Shown one piece after another: positions 8,485-20,889 of a stretch of DNA of 64,000 nucleotides (its first letter is position 1; each line of letters begins with the position of its first letter). The position numbers were made by a program, and so were the translations under genes. The notes beneath the pieces are model-generated. The model was not told the origin of the DNA, did not search any database, and saw only the letters and a program-made list of their open reading frames with translations. This DNA is from Shewanellaceae bacterium UBA2521 (GTDB taxonomy: Bacteria; Pseudomonadota; Gammaproteobacteria; Enterobacterales; Shewanellaceae), in NCBI GenBank assembly GCA_002341165.1, contig DDNL01000037.1, positions 14,928 through 78,927 of the forward strand, read 5' to 3'.

Positions 8485-9462
8485 CTAACTTGGCTGTTTA
8501 TAAGTATGAAAAGCAAGAATGCGCTTATATCTATATTCTATCGTGCCATGAGCTTTATAGGCATGCTTGTGCAATAAATATTGACCTTGTCTATACTTTT
8601 GCTTAGATTTTTTCTTCATGGCGAGATGGAAAAAAACACCATACTCATCAGCAATACTATAAATAACATAATCTTCTAAAATTGCAGTGAGCATAAAAAA
8701 CTCACTCTCTTTTAAGGTGTAAAGATGGGTTGATAAATCAGATAGCGTTATTTTACCTATATCATACTGCTTCAACACGGCCACAAGACCGTGTCCAAAT
8801 TGAGTTGTTCCTTCTCCTAACATACTCGAGTGAGGCTTAAAATGAGGAGAGGGTTTATGTGATGCAGGCTGCACTTTCAAGGATTGATAAGGCTCAACAA
8901 ACTCTTTCTCGCATTGCTCTATATCATATTTTTTCCATAAATTAACAAGTGGATCTAACTTAGAAGCTTGCTGCATTAATTTTTTATATTTTTTATATAG
9001 AGACTTCATCTGTACTTGAGTGTGTTGATTTCGTATTAAATTTTGACCTCGGCGACAAACCTCCAATGCAGAGAGCATCTGTTGCTGAGCATAACGCTGA
9101 GGTTTGGGCAGCTTTGCCAAACGATACGCATCAACCTTACGATCACATACCTCTATCCATTGATTCAGTGGCTTACCACGAATAATATACTTTAGATAAC
9201 GCTCATCAGGATAAATTGCTCTTAGTTTCACTACATGAGCAGATAAAGACTTTTGACTCCACTCAAACTGCTCTAAAGTCGTATCAATCCCACGATCTGG
9301 ACGTGGCCAGCTGGGAGTTTTCATATCTTTACACAACCAAAAAATATCTGAAGCAATTTCTTGTGCTTGAGGGATCAACTCTATACGAGCAGCGAAAGAG
9401 TAGGACGTAAAGCTAACACAAAGCAAGCTCATCACAACATAGCTTAAGTTTGATCTTGGCAT
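8485..9462 (-). CDS. secreted four-cysteine protein of unknown function, paralogue of 25760-26419
   Basis: 325 residues with a clear Sec signal peptide (cleavage after SFA, about residue 24). The mature part has exactly four cysteines: C44, C106, C136 and C184. The first pair is 62 residues apart, with YP 21 residues and KP 8 residues before C106. This spacing recurs in the protein at 25760-26419. The second pair resembles a shortened copy (LDP at 169-171, C184). The segments are helical and charged. A cysteine-free, basic extension of about 130 residues follows and is absent from the paralogue. I recognise no enzyme motif. It is likely periplasmic or secreted with two disulphide-linked helical units; that structure is inference. 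Confidence 0.75.
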   Translation of the reverse strand: MPRSNLSYVVMSLLCVSFTSYSFAARIELIPQAQEIASDIFWLCKDMKTPSWPRPDRGIDTTLEQFEWSQKSLSAHVVKLRAIYPDERYLKYIIRGKPLNQWIEVCDRKVDAYRLAKLPKPQRYAQQQMLSALEVCRRGQNLIRNQHTQVQMKSLYKKYKKLMQQASKLDPLVNLWKKYDIEQCEKEFVEPYQSLKVQPASHKPSPHFKPHSSMLGEGTTQFGHGLVAVLKQYDIGKITLSDLSTHLYTLKESEFFMLTAILEDYVIYSIADEYGVFFHLAMKKKSKQKYRQGQYLLHKHAYKAHGTIEYRYKRILAFHTYKQPS

Positions 9463-9603
9463 AACGCTGATGTCTATTTTTAACTTTACTTAAATCTAAT
9501 TATAGACAGTTCATACTTACTCTGATCAAACATACATAGCCTAAAGCTGCATCTCAGAGAAAACTCTATCTTTTTGTGTGATGAACATGAAGACTTAAAC
9601 TGC

Positions 9604-10314
9604 TTATTGAGCCAGAGAACTAACCCACTGTGCAGCTTCAGGATAACATCGATAGATTCCAAGGTGAGGAACAGAGAACAAGCGCACATTCGTCAGAGGT
9701 TTATCTGTGTTTGAAAGCAACAGATCTCCCACATAGGAGTAACATGTCAGTTTATTGCTGACCTTTTTTTTCTGGTGCAATGCATATTTGACATTTTTCA
9801 TGTTTCTTAAAATGAAATCACTGGCCTTGGATCCATTACATAATATATTTTTAGGCCTGACAATGTTAAGTAAGTATTGATGCACTTTCCAACAGAGCTT
9901 AGCGTCTTTTAACAGACTTCCAGAATAAGACTGAGTCGTTCTTGATCTCACAAAAGATAAATTACTCGAACAAGTCTCTCGTAAGTCAACGCCCAATATC
10001 GAAAAGAACTTCTTAATATTGACCTGATGGTGCTGTGAGCCTGCGGAGCAAATGCGACCCTGTTTGTCCTCCCACTTCTCATCAAAATAAGCGTTGAAAC
10101 ATGGATCAGAATTATATATGTGTTTGATGATTTTATCATATTCATCTTCGGAGTCGATCTCGCCGCCGGGGTTTTGCCCAAGAAAATACCAATCACCTTT
10201 TCTTAGGGTTTCATAACTACTATACAAAAGGCCACCCGATCTCTCTGCTAAACCACTTTCTATTATAATTTTTTCAATATCTCTCCGATACATCTTGATT
10301 TCATCTGACATCAT
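9604..10314 (-). CDS. uracil-DNA-glycosylase-superfamily-like protein (tentative)
   Basis: 236 residues. Three stretches fit the order of UDG-superfamily motifs: YFLGQNPGG at 43-51 (motif like GQDPG), IVRPKNILCNGSKA at 151-164 (like the strand preceding motif B) and LFSVPHLGIYR at 212-222 (like the HPS loop). The catalytic Asp/Asn is not certain and the sequence is far from Ung or Mug, so substrate and activity are unknown. The ATG at 10314 follows AAGGGA at good spacing. It lies alone between glmS and the secreted protein, directly after the glmS terminator. It could equally be a nucleotide-binding hydrolase of the same fold. Confidence 0.5.
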   Translation of the reverse strand: MMSDEIKMYRRDIEKIIIESGLAERSGGLLYSSYETLRKGDWYFLGQNPGGEIDSEDEYDKIIKHIYNSDPCFNAYFDEKWEDKQGRICSAGSQHHQVNIKKFFSILGVDLRETCSSNLSFVRSRTTQSYSGSLLKDAKLCWKVHQYLLNIVRPKNILCNGSKASDFILRNMKNVKYALHQKKKVSNKLTCYSYVGDLLLSNTDKPLTNVRLFSVPHLGIYRCYPEAAQWVSSLAQ

Positions 10315-10333
10315 TTTAATTCCCTTTAAACAT

Positions 10334-10385
10334 ATAAAAAAACCGTTACCTCTTATTAATCATAAAGATACAGAGATAACGGTTT
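10334..10385 (-). terminator. Rho-independent terminator of glmUS
   Basis: On the minus strand a 14-base stem (arms at 10385-10372 and 10353-10340, 13 of 14 paired) with an 18-base loop is followed directly by a run of T. It lies 75 bases after the glmS stop. Confidence 0.85.
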
Positions 10386-10459
10386 AAGTCAATCTAAACA
10401 GTTAATTACATAAAATTTTTGTACACTTTATCTATTTTTCTGTTCTCAGTTAAGGTTTA

Positions 10460-12289
10460 TTATTCTACCGTAACCGACTTAGCCAAATTTCGAGGCTGAT
10501 CCACATCAGTACCTTTAATCAAAGCAACATAATAAGATAAAAGCTGCAAAGGAACGGTATAGATAATAGGCTCAATAAAGGCATCACAATGCGGTACAGG
10601 AATGACCTTCATGGTGTCATCACTTTCAAATTGTGCTTGTGCATCGGCAAATACATACATAAGCCCACCACGTGCGCGAACTTCTTCAACATTTGCATGC
10701 AACTTCTCTAAAAGCTTATTATTCGGTGCGACCACAATCACAGGCATATCGTTATCGATTAACGCTAGAGGACCATGTTTCAATTCACCTGCAGCATAAG
10801 CTTCTGCATGGATATAGGAAATTTCTTTAAGCTTTAAAGCACCTTCCATTGCTATCGGATAATGCTCGCCTCGGCCTAAGAAGAGTGCATGATGCTTTTC
10901 AGCAAAGTCTTCTGCTAAGCGCTCAATATCCGTTGCTAAAGTTAAGGTTTGCTCTAGCTTTTGTGGCAGCTCTTGTAAGCTTTGAATCAATTGCGGGATC
11001 AAAGTTTGACCTTGATTTTTATATTGTGCGATTGCGCCTGTTAACAACAGTAAAGCTGTAAGCTGAACCGTAAAAGCTTTGGTAGAAGCCACTCCCACTT
11101 CAGGTCCTGCTTTCATCAAGTACACCATATCTGACTCACGTACCATTGAGCTCGATGGTGCATTACAAATAGTTAGGGTTGAGCTATAACCTAGCTCTTT
11201 TGCCAGTCTTAGAGCTGCTAAAGTATCAGCTGTCTCTCCCGATTGTGATAGGGTGACCAACAAACTTTTAGGGTGTAAATAACTTTTCCTATAACGAAAC
11301 TCTGAGGCAATCTCAACTTGGCACGACACACCTGCATACTGTTCCAACCAATACCTAGCTGTTAATCCAGCATGATAACTGGTACCACAAGCAATAATTT
11401 GGATATGCTCAATATCTTTTAATAGATCTTTAGAGTTTGCACCAAATATATCTTCTTTGAGTTGGTCATGATCAATACGATCCGCTAAAGTGCGCTTGAT
11501 AGCTTCAGGCTGCTCATAGGTTTCTTTCAACATATAATGACGATAAGCACCTTTGTCACTCGATTCATACGTTGCATCTGAATCGACAACACTACGCTCA
11601 ACTTGCTGACCACCAGCATCATAGATGATTACTTTTTTTGCTGTAATGTGCGCAACATCGCCTTCTTCTAAAAAAGAGAACTTATGTGTTACAGGAAGTA
11701 AAGCCAATTGGTCTGATGCAACAAAATGCTCGCCCACACCGTAACCAATAACAAGAGGACTACCTGAACGCGCAACCACCATCTCATCTGGAGATGCTTG
11801 ATCGATGACCACCATACCATAAGCACCATGTAATAGGCTTACTACAGCTTGTACAGCATGCAATAAAGACGCTTCAGTCTTCATCTTATGATCAACTAAA
11901 TGCACAATCACTTCGGTATCAGTGTCTGATTCAAAATGATAACCCAATGCACAAAGCTCTTGGCGCAATGTTGCATGATTTTCAATAATACCATTGTGTA
12001 CTACAGCAAAACGATCTTGAGACACATGAGGGTGTGCATTCTCTTCGCTCGGTGCACCGTGTGTCGCCCATCTTGTGTGCGCAATACCCGTATGCCCAAG
12101 CAACTCTGATGCGCTTAAAGCATCTTCTAAAGCTTTCACTTTTCCAATACGACGCTCTCTTTTTAAAACGCCTTGATCTAAGGTTGCAACACCAGCAGAA
12201 TCATAACCTCTATACTCTAAACGCTTTAAACCTTCAATGAGAATATCAGCTACATTTCTTTGAGCACATGCGCCCACAATACCGCACAT
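10460..12289 (-). CDS. glmS: glutamine-fructose-6-phosphate aminotransferase (isomerizing)
   Basis: Makes glucosamine-6-phosphate from fructose-6-phosphate and glutamine, the first committed step to UDP-GlcNAc for peptidoglycan and LPS. It has 609 residues, the same as E. coli. MCGIVG supplies the N-terminal nucleophile Cys2. [13 protein letters not shown] and HTRWATHG follow in the glutaminase domain. Two SIS sugar-isomerase domains span about 280-600 ([27 protein letters not shown]). The C-terminus ends NLAKSVTVE as in the family. It lies 37 bases after glmU and the two form an operon. I see no glmS ribozyme, and no GlmZ-like leader can be judged. Confidence 0.98.
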   Translation of the reverse strand: MCGIVGACAQRNVADILIEGLKRLEYRGYDSAGVATLDQGVLKRERRIGKVKALEDALSASELLGHTGIAHTRWATHGAPSEENAHPHVSQDRFAVVHNGIIENHATLRQELCALGYHFESDTDTEVIVHLVDHKMKTEASLLHAVQAVVSLLHGAYGMVVIDQASPDEMVVARSGSPLVIGYGVGEHFVASDQLALLPVTHKFSFLEEGDVAHITAKKVIIYDAGGQQVERSVVDSDATYESSDKGAYRHYMLKETYEQPEAIKRTLADRIDHDQLKEDIFGANSKDLLKDIEHIQIIACGTSYHAGLTARYWLEQYAGVSCQVEIASEFRYRKSYLHPKSLLVTLSQSGETADTLAALRLAKELGYSSTLTICNAPSSSMVRESDMVYLMKAGPEVGVASTKAFTVQLTALLLLTGAIAQYKNQGQTLIPQLIQSLQELPQKLEQTLTLATDIERLAEDFAEKHHALFLGRGEHYPIAMEGALKLKEISYIHAEAYAAGELKHGPLALIDNDMPVIVVAPNNKLLEKLHANVEEVRARGGLMYVFADAQAQFESDDTMKVIPVPHCDAFIEPIIYTVPLQLLSYYVALIKGTDVDQPRNLAKSVTVE

Positions 12290-12326
12290 AAATCACCTAC
12301 TTATTTATCTTCACAATATATTAAAT

Positions 12327-13685
12327 TTACTTTTTTTTAGGTCTTGACCAATTTGCAACCGTCTTTTGCTGAGATCGAGTTAATGCTAGCACCTGTTCCT
12401 CAACATCTTTACTAATGGTTGACCCCGCACCTACCGTCGCACCTTGTTTAATCACCACAGGTGCGATAAGTTGTGTGCCTGAGCCAATAAACACGTCATC
12501 TTCAATCTGTGTCTGATGCTTAAACGCACCATCATAATTACAAGTGATCGTGCCTGCACCAATATTCACTTTTTGGCCAATGGTGCTGTCTCCAAGGTAA
12601 GTCAAGTGATTGGCTTTTGATTGGCACCCCATTGTGGTCGCTTTCATTTCGACAAAGTTACCCACGCGGTTTTGTCCCATCAAATGGGTACCGGGGCGCA
12701 ATCGAGCAAAAGGCCCAATAGTACATGCATCACCTATCACAGCACCCTCTATAATGCTCATAGGCTCAATGATGACATGATCCCCAATAACACAATTTTT
12801 GAGCACAACATGCGCACCAATTTGAACACCTGAACCCAGCTTCACTTGTCCTTCTAGTACAACATTGGCGTCTATACTCACATCCTGCCCAACCTCGACT
12901 TGGCCACGCACATCAATGCGTGCAGGATCAATGAGTGTCACGCCTTGCAACATTAATTCTTGCGCTTTTTTAGCTTGATAAGCACGCTCAAGCATCGCCT
13001 GTTGCATGCGATTGTTCACGCCTGTCACTTCTAAAACATCTTCTACATGAACGCAAGCGAAGGCTTTTTTATCTTGATAAGCTAGTGCAACAATATCTGT
13101 AAGATAATATTCTTGCTGGGCATTTGCATTTTTAATTTGGCCTAACCACTTTTTCAAATCTTGGCCTTCAACCGCAAAAATACCTGTATTAACTTGCTGC
13201 AACTGCTTTTGCTCAGATGTTGCATCTTTCTCTTCAACAATACCAGATACACAAGCATCTTGATATAAAATACGACCATATCCTGTAGGATCATCAAGCT
13301 GCATCGTCAGCATCGCAGCACCTTGCTCTTGCTGTGCAACCAAAAGTGTTTTAAGCGTTTCCGAGGTAATAAGTGGTACATCACCATATAAAATTAAAAC
13401 TTGATCTGAATCATCAATACAAGATATGGATTGCTGAACAGCATGGCCTGTACCAAGTTGCTCACTTTGATGAATCCAAGTTAATGGGTGCTCCTGTAAA
13501 GCAGCTTGTAGCTGATCGCCACCATGACCATACACAATATAAGTTTGTTGCGCTCCAACCTCTGATGCAACATCAATTACATGCTCAACCATAGGCTTGC
13601 CTGCAATGCGATGCAACACTTTAGGAAGCTGAGACTTCATCCTTGAGCCTTTACCTGCTGCGAGAATAATAACTTTTAATGTCAT
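12327..13685 (-). CDS. glmU: bifunctional GlcN-1-P acetyltransferase / UDP-GlcNAc pyrophosphorylase
   Basis: Performs the last two steps to UDP-GlcNAc. The N-terminal nucleotidyltransferase has AAGKGSRMKSQLPKVLH (residues 11-27) and YGDVPLI. After about residue 250 the protein becomes a left-handed beta-helix of hexapeptide repeats, with the acetyl-CoA-site region around NFVEMKATTMG and NIGAGTITCNYDG. At 452 residues it is normal length (E. coli 456). It is the first gene of glmU-glmS and has its own predicted promoter just downstream of the atp terminator. Confidence 0.97.
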   Translation of the reverse strand: MTLKVIILAAGKGSRMKSQLPKVLHRIAGKPMVEHVIDVASEVGAQQTYIVYGHGGDQLQAALQEHPLTWIHQSEQLGTGHAVQQSISCIDDSDQVLILYGDVPLITSETLKTLLVAQQEQGAAMLTMQLDDPTGYGRILYQDACVSGIVEEKDATSEQKQLQQVNTGIFAVEGQDLKKWLGQIKNANAQQEYYLTDIVALAYQDKKAFACVHVEDVLEVTGVNNRMQQAMLERAYQAKKAQELMLQGVTLIDPARIDVRGQVEVGQDVSIDANVVLEGQVKLGSGVQIGAHVVLKNCVIGDHVIIEPMSIIEGAVIGDACTIGPFARLRPGTHLMGQNRVGNFVEMKATTMGCQSKANHLTYLGDSTIGQKVNIGAGTITCNYDGAFKHQTQIEDDVFIGSGTQLIAPVVIKQGATVGAGSTISKDVEEQVLALTRSQQKTVANWSRPKKK

Positions 13686-13733
13686 GCCTGATAGACCTTA
13701 GTTTTTGTTTTATAAATTAATTTTAATAGTGCA

Positions 13734-13762
13734 ATGATACCAAAGAAAGGAAAATTTCTCAA
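13734..13762 (-). promoter_or_regulatory. predicted promoter for glmUS
   Basis: Minus strand: TTGAGA (13762-13757), 17 bases, TATCAT (13739-13734) with an upstream TG that makes an extended -10. It lies 48 bases before the glmU ATG and after the atp terminator. Confidence 0.6.
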
Positions 13763-13802
13763 AAAAGAATATATCATACACGCAATCTTGAAAAGCAGAG
13801 GT

Positions 13803-13831
13803 GAAAAAAAAGAGCAGCTTTTTGCTGCCCT
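13803..13831 (-). terminator. Rho-independent terminator of the atp operon
   Basis: On the minus strand GCAGC-AAAAA-GCTGC forms the hairpin core (13828-13814), with further outer pairs, followed by at least seven T. It lies about 37 bases beyond the atpC stop. Confidence 0.85.
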
Positions 13832-13867
13832 TTTCGTATGTGCAATACACTCTCAATGATCACGTCT

Positions 13868-14287
13868 TTACTTACGCTTTAACTTTTTAATCAACTGCAA
13901 CTGTGCCACAGCTTGTATAAGCTCTTGCGATGCAGCATTATGATCAAAGTCTTGACCTTTATTCGAAAGCTTTTCTTCTGCTTGTTTTTTAGCGCTCAAT
14001 GCAGCTTGCTCATCAAGATCTTCAGCTCTTGCTGCCACATCCGCTAAAACACTCACATTTGAAGGCTGAATCTCAAGCATACCACCTGATATGTAAATAT
14101 ACGCATCAGTATTATCTTCTTTAACGATATGTACCATACCAGGTTTGATAGAGGTAATCAGCGGCGCGTGGCCTGCTTTAATCCCCATCTCACCTTCAGA
14201 TCCCGTGACTTGTATATGCTGTACTTTGCCAGAAAAAATAGACTTTTCTACGCTTACAACATCTAACTGAATAGAAGCGGTATTCAT
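13868..14287 (-). CDS. atpC: F1Fo ATP synthase epsilon subunit
   Basis: Central-stalk subunit that regulates ATP hydrolysis. 139 residues with the N-terminal beta-sandwich ([33 protein letters not shown]) and a helical C-terminal hairpin rich in Ala and Lys (from about 88). Length and order match proteobacterial AtpC. It is the last gene of the operon, 10 bases after atpD, and is followed by the operon terminator. Confidence 0.95.
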   Translation of the reverse strand: MNTASIQLDVVSVEKSIFSGKVQHIQVTGSEGEMGIKAGHAPLITSIKPGMVHIVKEDNTDAYIYISGGMLEIQPSNVSVLADVAARAEDLDEQAALSAKKQAEEKLSNKGQDFDHNAASQELIQAVAQLQLIKKLKRK

Positions 14288-14297
14288 ATACTCTCTC

Positions 14298-15698
<1,401 letters not shown>

Positions 15699-15717
15699 CT
15701 AAAATTATTGCTACTGT

Positions 15718-16578
15718 CTAAACAGCGGCTGCGCCGCCGACAATCTCAGACAGTTCTTGAGTAATTGCTGCCTGACGTGCTTTGTTGTATACAAGTTGTA
15801 GATCTTTAACGAGCTCGCCTGCATTATCAGTCGCAGCCTTCATCGCAACCATACGTGCAGCCATTTCTGAAGCAACATTTTCTACAACACCTTGATAAAC
15901 TTGCGCTTCAATATAGCGCAATAGTAATTTATCGAGTAACTCTTTTGCATCAGGCTCATAAATATAATCCCACTGATGTAAGATTTCTTCATCTTCTGAT
16001 TTAGGCAAAGGTAGTAGAGGCTCAATAACAGGTGTCTGTTTCATTGTATTCACAAACTTATTGTGCACAATGTATAAGCGATCTAAATGTCCAGAATCAT
16101 AGGCTTGTAACATGACTCGAACTGAACCCACTAAGTCAGATAAAAGAGGTGCATCGCCTAGTCCACAAGTATGTGCACAAATTTTACCACCAAAGCGTTC
16201 TAAGAACTGAGAGCCACGACTACCTATCGTTGCAAACTCAACCTCAACATTTTTATCAGCCCATGATTTAATATCTGAACTTAAATTTTTAAATAAGTTA
16301 ACATTTAAACCACCACACAAGCCGCGATCTGTTGAAACTAAGATATAACCAACACGTTTTACATCACGCTCGACCATATAAGAATGTTTATATTCTAAAT
16401 GGCCTCTGGCAACATGTGTGATCACTTTCAAAATAGTTTCAGCATAAGGTCGGCTTGCACTCATGCGCTCTTGTGCTTTGCGCATTTTACTCGCTGCAAC
16501 CATTTCCATTGCAGAGGTGATTTTGCGTGTATTTTGTACACTAGAAATCTTTGTTTTTACTTCTTTCGCAACAGCCAT
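15718..16578 (-). CDS. atpG: F1Fo ATP synthase gamma subunit
   Basis: Rotating central shaft of F1. 286 residues; the N-terminal helix [20 protein letters not shown] and C-terminal helix [19 protein letters not shown] are the two conserved ends that form the coiled coil. [16 protein letters not shown] lies in the Rossmann-like middle. The length matches E. coli (287). Spacing in the operon is 43 bases after atpA. Confidence 0.97.
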   Translation of the reverse strand: MAVAKEVKTKISSVQNTRKITSAMEMVAASKMRKAQERMSASRPYAETILKVITHVARGHLEYKHSYMVERDVKRVGYILVSTDRGLCGGLNVNLFKNLSSDIKSWADKNVEVEFATIGSRGSQFLERFGGKICAHTCGLGDAPLLSDLVGSVRVMLQAYDSGHLDRLYIVHNKFVNTMKQTPVIEPLLPLPKSEDEEILHQWDYIYEPDAKELLDKLLLRYIEAQVYQGVVENVASEMAARMVAMKAATDNAGELVKDLQLVYNKARQAAITQELSEIVGGAAAV

Positions 16579-16621
16579 CTATGCTCCCCTTATCAAACTC
16601 AATGGTACATTGATTGTTCAG

Positions 16622-18163
16622 TTACCATGTTTGTGTTAACACAAACTGTTCAAGCAATGTTTTCAATTGTGCTTCAACTTCTGAGTTGTAGTCACCAGTT
16701 TGATTGATGCTAGCAAGCAAAGAGCTATACTCAAGGCGCGCATAAGATAAGAGAGACGACTCAAAAGATGCAATCTTATCAACTGAAACATTCTCTAAAA
16801 AGCCTTTCTCTACCGCAAATAAAACAAGAGCCTGCTCTGCAACACTCATAGGTGCATACTGTGCTTGCTTCATCAGCTCTGTCACACGCTCACCGTGTTC
16901 TAGCTGTTTTCTTGTTTCATCATCCAGATCTGATGCAAATTGTGAAAACGCCGCAAGTTCACGGTATTGAGCTAAAGCGGTTCTTACACCACCTGATAGC
17001 TTTTTCACAATCTTAGTTTGCGCGGCACCACCTACTCGAGAAACAGAAATACCTGGGTTCACCGCAGGGCGAATACCTGAGTTGAACAAGTCTGTTTCAA
17101 GGAAAATCTGACCGTCTGTAATAGAAATTACATTCGTTGGTACGAAAGCTGATACATCACCTGCTTGCGTTTCAATGATAGGCAACGCAGTTAAAGATCC
17201 TGTTTTACCTTTTACAGCACCTTTGGTGAACTTCTCAACATAAGCTTCATTAACACGAGAGGCACGCTCAAGTAAACGCGAATGCAAGTAAAATACATCA
17301 CCTGGGAAAGCTTCTCGTCCTGGCGGACGTCTTAGCAAGAGTGAAATTTGACGATAAGCCACCGCTTGTTTCGATAAGTCATCATAAACAATCAATGCGT
17401 CTTCACCGCGATCACGGAAATATTCACCCATAGTACAACCAGAGTAAGGTGCTAAGTATTGTAGAGCAGCTGCTTCTGATGCTGTCGCTACAACAACGAT
17501 GGTATGTGCGAGAGCATTATGCTCTTCTAGCTTACGTACCACGTTCGCAATGGTTGATGCTTTTTGACCTATTGCAACGTACACACATTTAATGCCTGAA
17601 TCTTTCTGATTGATGATCGCATCAATAGCAAGTGCAGTTTTACCTGTTTGACGGTCACCAATGATCAGCTCACGCTGACCTCGACCAACAGGGATCATAG
17701 AATCAACAGCTTTATAACCTATTTGAACAGGTTGCGATACAGATTGACGATCAATTACGCCAGGAGCAATCATTTCAACAGGAGCAAAGCCATCATTATC
17801 GATTGTGCCTTTACCATCAATAGGCTGACCCAAGGTGTTGACAACACGCCCTAATAAGCCTCGGCCAACAGGTACTTCTAAAATACGTCCTGTTGTTTTG
17901 ACTTTCATGCCTTCTGCTAAGTCAGCATAAGGTCCCATCACAACAGCACCCACTGAATCGCGTTCTAAGTTCAAAGCAATAGCATAGCGATCACCTGGTA
18001 GAGCGATCATTTCACCTTGCATTGCATCAGCAATACCATGAATTCGAATGATACCGTCACTTACGGAAACAATCGAACCTTCATTTCTAATTTCAGGTGC
18101 AACATGACTCTGCTCAATACGCTGCTTAATTAAATCACTAATTTCTGTAGAGCTTAATTGCAT
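16622..18163 (-). CDS. atpA: F1Fo ATP synthase alpha subunit
   Basis: Non-catalytic nucleotide-binding subunit of F1. 513 residues, identical in length to E. coli. Walker [14 protein letters not shown] lies near residue 169 and the conserved [21 protein letters not shown] near 283. The N-terminal segment [18 protein letters not shown] contacts delta. It lies 14 bases after atpH. Confidence 0.98.
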   Translation of the reverse strand: MQLSSTEISDLIKQRIEQSHVAPEIRNEGSIVSVSDGIIRIHGIADAMQGEMIALPGDRYAIALNLERDSVGAVVMGPYADLAEGMKVKTTGRILEVPVGRGLLGRVVNTLGQPIDGKGTIDNDGFAPVEMIAPGVIDRQSVSQPVQIGYKAVDSMIPVGRGQRELIIGDRQTGKTALAIDAIINQKDSGIKCVYVAIGQKASTIANVVRKLEEHNALAHTIVVVATASEAAALQYLAPYSGCTMGEYFRDRGEDALIVYDDLSKQAVAYRQISLLLRRPPGREAFPGDVFYLHSRLLERASRVNEAYVEKFTKGAVKGKTGSLTALPIIETQAGDVSAFVPTNVISITDGQIFLETDLFNSGIRPAVNPGISVSRVGGAAQTKIVKKLSGGVRTALAQYRELAAFSQFASDLDDETRKQLEHGERVTELMKQAQYAPMSVAEQALVLFAVEKGFLENVSVDKIASFESSLLSYARLEYSSLLASINQTGDYNSEVEAQLKTLLEQFVLTQTW

Positions 18164-18177
18164 AGTTTAATCCTCAA

Positions 18178-18711
18178 TTACGACTGTAATAATTTCTTCA
18201 TACGAGTGAGCTTGTCTCGTAAAGAGCCATCAATAACTTCATCTCCGATTTTGATGCGTAGACCACCAATCAAATCGGTATCAAGATGACAGTTCAATTT
18301 AATTTTTTGAGAGAAACGCTTTTCCAATGCTTGTTGTAATGCAAGCTCTTGCTCTGAATTCAAAGGATATGCAGATACCACTTCAACTTCAATTTCTTTG
18401 AGCCACTGAAGATAGAGTTCTGAAAAATGTTCAGCTACTTCAGGCAATGCATTTAAGCGCTGGTTAGATGCCATCACTTCTAATAAGCGACGACTCGATT
18501 CATCTGCATGTTCTCGACATACTTCACTAAAAGCCAAAAGTGACTTATCTGTTGATAATACACCTGATACAAACTGCCTCATTGAAGGCTCTTTTGCTAC
18601 TGCAGAAAAAAAAGTTAATCTATCTTGCCATACAGAAAAAGATTTATCTTTTAATGCAATTGAAAAAACAGCTTGAGCATAAGGCCGAGCGATGGTTTTT
18701 AGATTTTCCAT
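18178..18711 (-). CDS. atpH: F1Fo ATP synthase delta subunit
   Basis: Peripheral-stalk cap joining F1 alpha to the b subunits. 177 residues with the typical N-terminal ARPYAQAVFSIA, an all-helical N domain, and the C-terminal pattern IGGLRIKIGDEVIDGSLRDKL. It sits in the canonical place between atpF and atpA, with 14-base gaps on both sides. Confidence 0.96.
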   Translation of the reverse strand: MENLKTIARPYAQAVFSIALKDKSFSVWQDRLTFFSAVAKEPSMRQFVSGVLSTDKSLLAFSEVCREHADESSRRLLEVMASNQRLNALPEVAEHFSELYLQWLKEIEVEVVSAYPLNSEQELALQQALEKRFSQKIKLNCHLDTDLIGGLRIKIGDEVIDGSLRDKLTRMKKLLQS

Positions 18712-18725
18712 AACGCAGATCCTTA

Positions 18726-19196
18726 TTAAATCTCAGCAATTAACTGATCAACAATATCGTTTTGAACAGTTTGATCAACTGAGCGGCTGAGAATTTTTTC
18801 AGCACCAAGTGTTGCAAGTGAAGCAATTTGCACGCGCAGCTCTTCTCTTGCTTTGTTGCGAGCACTATCAACTTCAGCTTGACCTTGCGCAATAATTTTA
18901 TTTCTTACGCTTTCCGCATCCACTCTCGCTTCATCAATAATTTGAACTTTGCGTGAATTTGCCTGTTCTATAATTTCATTCGCTTTAAGCTTTGCTTCTT
19001 TAAGATATTCTGCAGCCTTTTGCTGTGCTAATACTAAATCTTTTTCAGCTTTTTGAGCCTTAGACAAACCGTCAGCAATCACTTGCTGACGCTTTTCTAT
19101 AGAAGCGATAAGCGGTGGCCATACATACTTCATGCAGAACCACACAAAGAGAATGAAAGCTATCGTTTGCCCAACTAGAGTAGCGCCTATATTCAC
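18726..19196 (-). CDS. atpF: F1Fo ATP synthase b subunit
   Basis: Peripheral stalk. 156 residues, same as E. coli: one N-terminal membrane helix (about 8-25, [15 protein letters not shown]) and then a long charged Ala/Lys/Glu-rich coiled coil to the end. Only one b-type gene is present, so the stalk is a homodimer as in other gammaproteobacteria (family knowledge). Confidence 0.96.
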   Translation of the reverse strand: MNIGATLVGQTIAFILFVWFCMKYVWPPLIASIEKRQQVIADGLSKAQKAEKDLVLAQQKAAEYLKEAKLKANEIIEQANSRKVQIIDEARVDAESVRNKIIAQGQAEVDSARNKAREELRVQIASLATLGAEKILSRSVDQTVQNDIVDQLIAEI

Positions 19197-19234
19197 AATA
19201 GCTTCTCCTATCTCAAATTAATATTACAAGTCGA

Positions 19235-19516
<282 letters not shown>

Positions 19517-19534
19517 TTAGTTATTGTAAATATC

Positions 19535-20329
<795 letters not shown>

Positions 20330-20334
20330 TCATC

Positions 20335-20721
20335 CTAATTATCGTTGTTTGATACGAGAAAAACTAACCCATGCGTACTCAGTACAAATACATAAGTTAA
20401 GAAAAAAGAAGCAAAATCTACCTTTCTCAAAACAAATATCACTGTGAAAAGCATGATAGTTAGCAAAATTTTTAATGCTTCTCCCCAATAAAAAAAACGT
20501 ATTGTTTTATCGAGCTGACGAGCACCAAAAGTAGCAAACGTCATAGAAGCAAATACAAAATTAGGAATAAAAGCAACAATGCCGCCTAGTAAAGCGTCTA
20601 ATGCTTCTTTTAATCCATAAAGCAAAAGAAAAAGCAAAGACATGCTCAAAGCTACAATCACTTGAAATAAAACCAGTACATAAACTTTTTTTTTATTTTG
20701 AGTCATTGGACTTTTTTGCAT
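20335..20721 (-). CDS. atpI: ATP synthase accessory protein AtpI
   Basis: Small membrane protein that leads gammaproteobacterial atp operons and is thought to help c-ring assembly or Mg supply. Four hydrophobic segments are seen: VLVLFQVIVALSMSLLFLLL, LLGGIVAFIPNFVFA, ALKILLTIMLFTVIF and LTYVFVLSTHGLVFL. The GGxxAxxPN-like GGIVAFIPN is typical. An in-frame ATG at 20757 exists, but AGAGG sits five bases before the ATG at 20721, giving 128 residues. It is the first gene of the operon, with a predicted promoter about 85 bases upstream. Confidence 0.9.
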   Translation of the reverse strand: MQKSPMTQNKKKVYVLVLFQVIVALSMSLLFLLLYGLKEALDALLGGIVAFIPNFVFASMTFATFGARQLDKTIRFFYWGEALKILLTIMLFTVIFVLRKVDFASFFLTYVFVLSTHGLVFLVSNNDN

Positions 20722-20760
20722 ACAGACCTCTTCTACTGCTTGCATAAACATACACAAATA

Positions 20761-20783
20761 AGCTAATATCTAAGATATAAGCT
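20761..20783. repeat. near-palindrome in the atp operon leader
   Basis: AGCT-n-ATATCT-n-AGATAT-n-AGCT: ten pairable positions in total, interrupted by one mismatch and a single central base. It lies between the atpI start and the predicted promoter, so it is transcribed. It is AT-rich and only weakly stable. An operator or chance are both possible. Confidence 0.35.
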
Positions 20784-20804
20784 AAGCTTTTTTATGCTTG
20801 CGCA

Positions 20805-20832
20805 AGTATACATTTTCAGCCAATGTTTGCAA
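20805..20832 (-). promoter_or_regulatory. predicted promoter of the atp operon
   Basis: Minus strand: TTGCAA (20832-20827), 16 bases, TATACT (20810-20805). It lies in the 168-base gap between parB and the atpI start, which otherwise holds AT-rich sequence with no clear parB terminator. Confidence 0.5.
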
Positions 20833-20889
20833 CATGCAAGAAAGGAAATTTTTAATCTTTTTACGTTTTTTCTTTTTATTCAAAAAAAA

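Noticed and set aside
8328..8516. 62-codon minus-strand ORF in the AT-rich gap
   Set aside because: Low-complexity Phe/Leu-rich translation of a purine tract, overlapping the end of a real gene, with no ribosome site.
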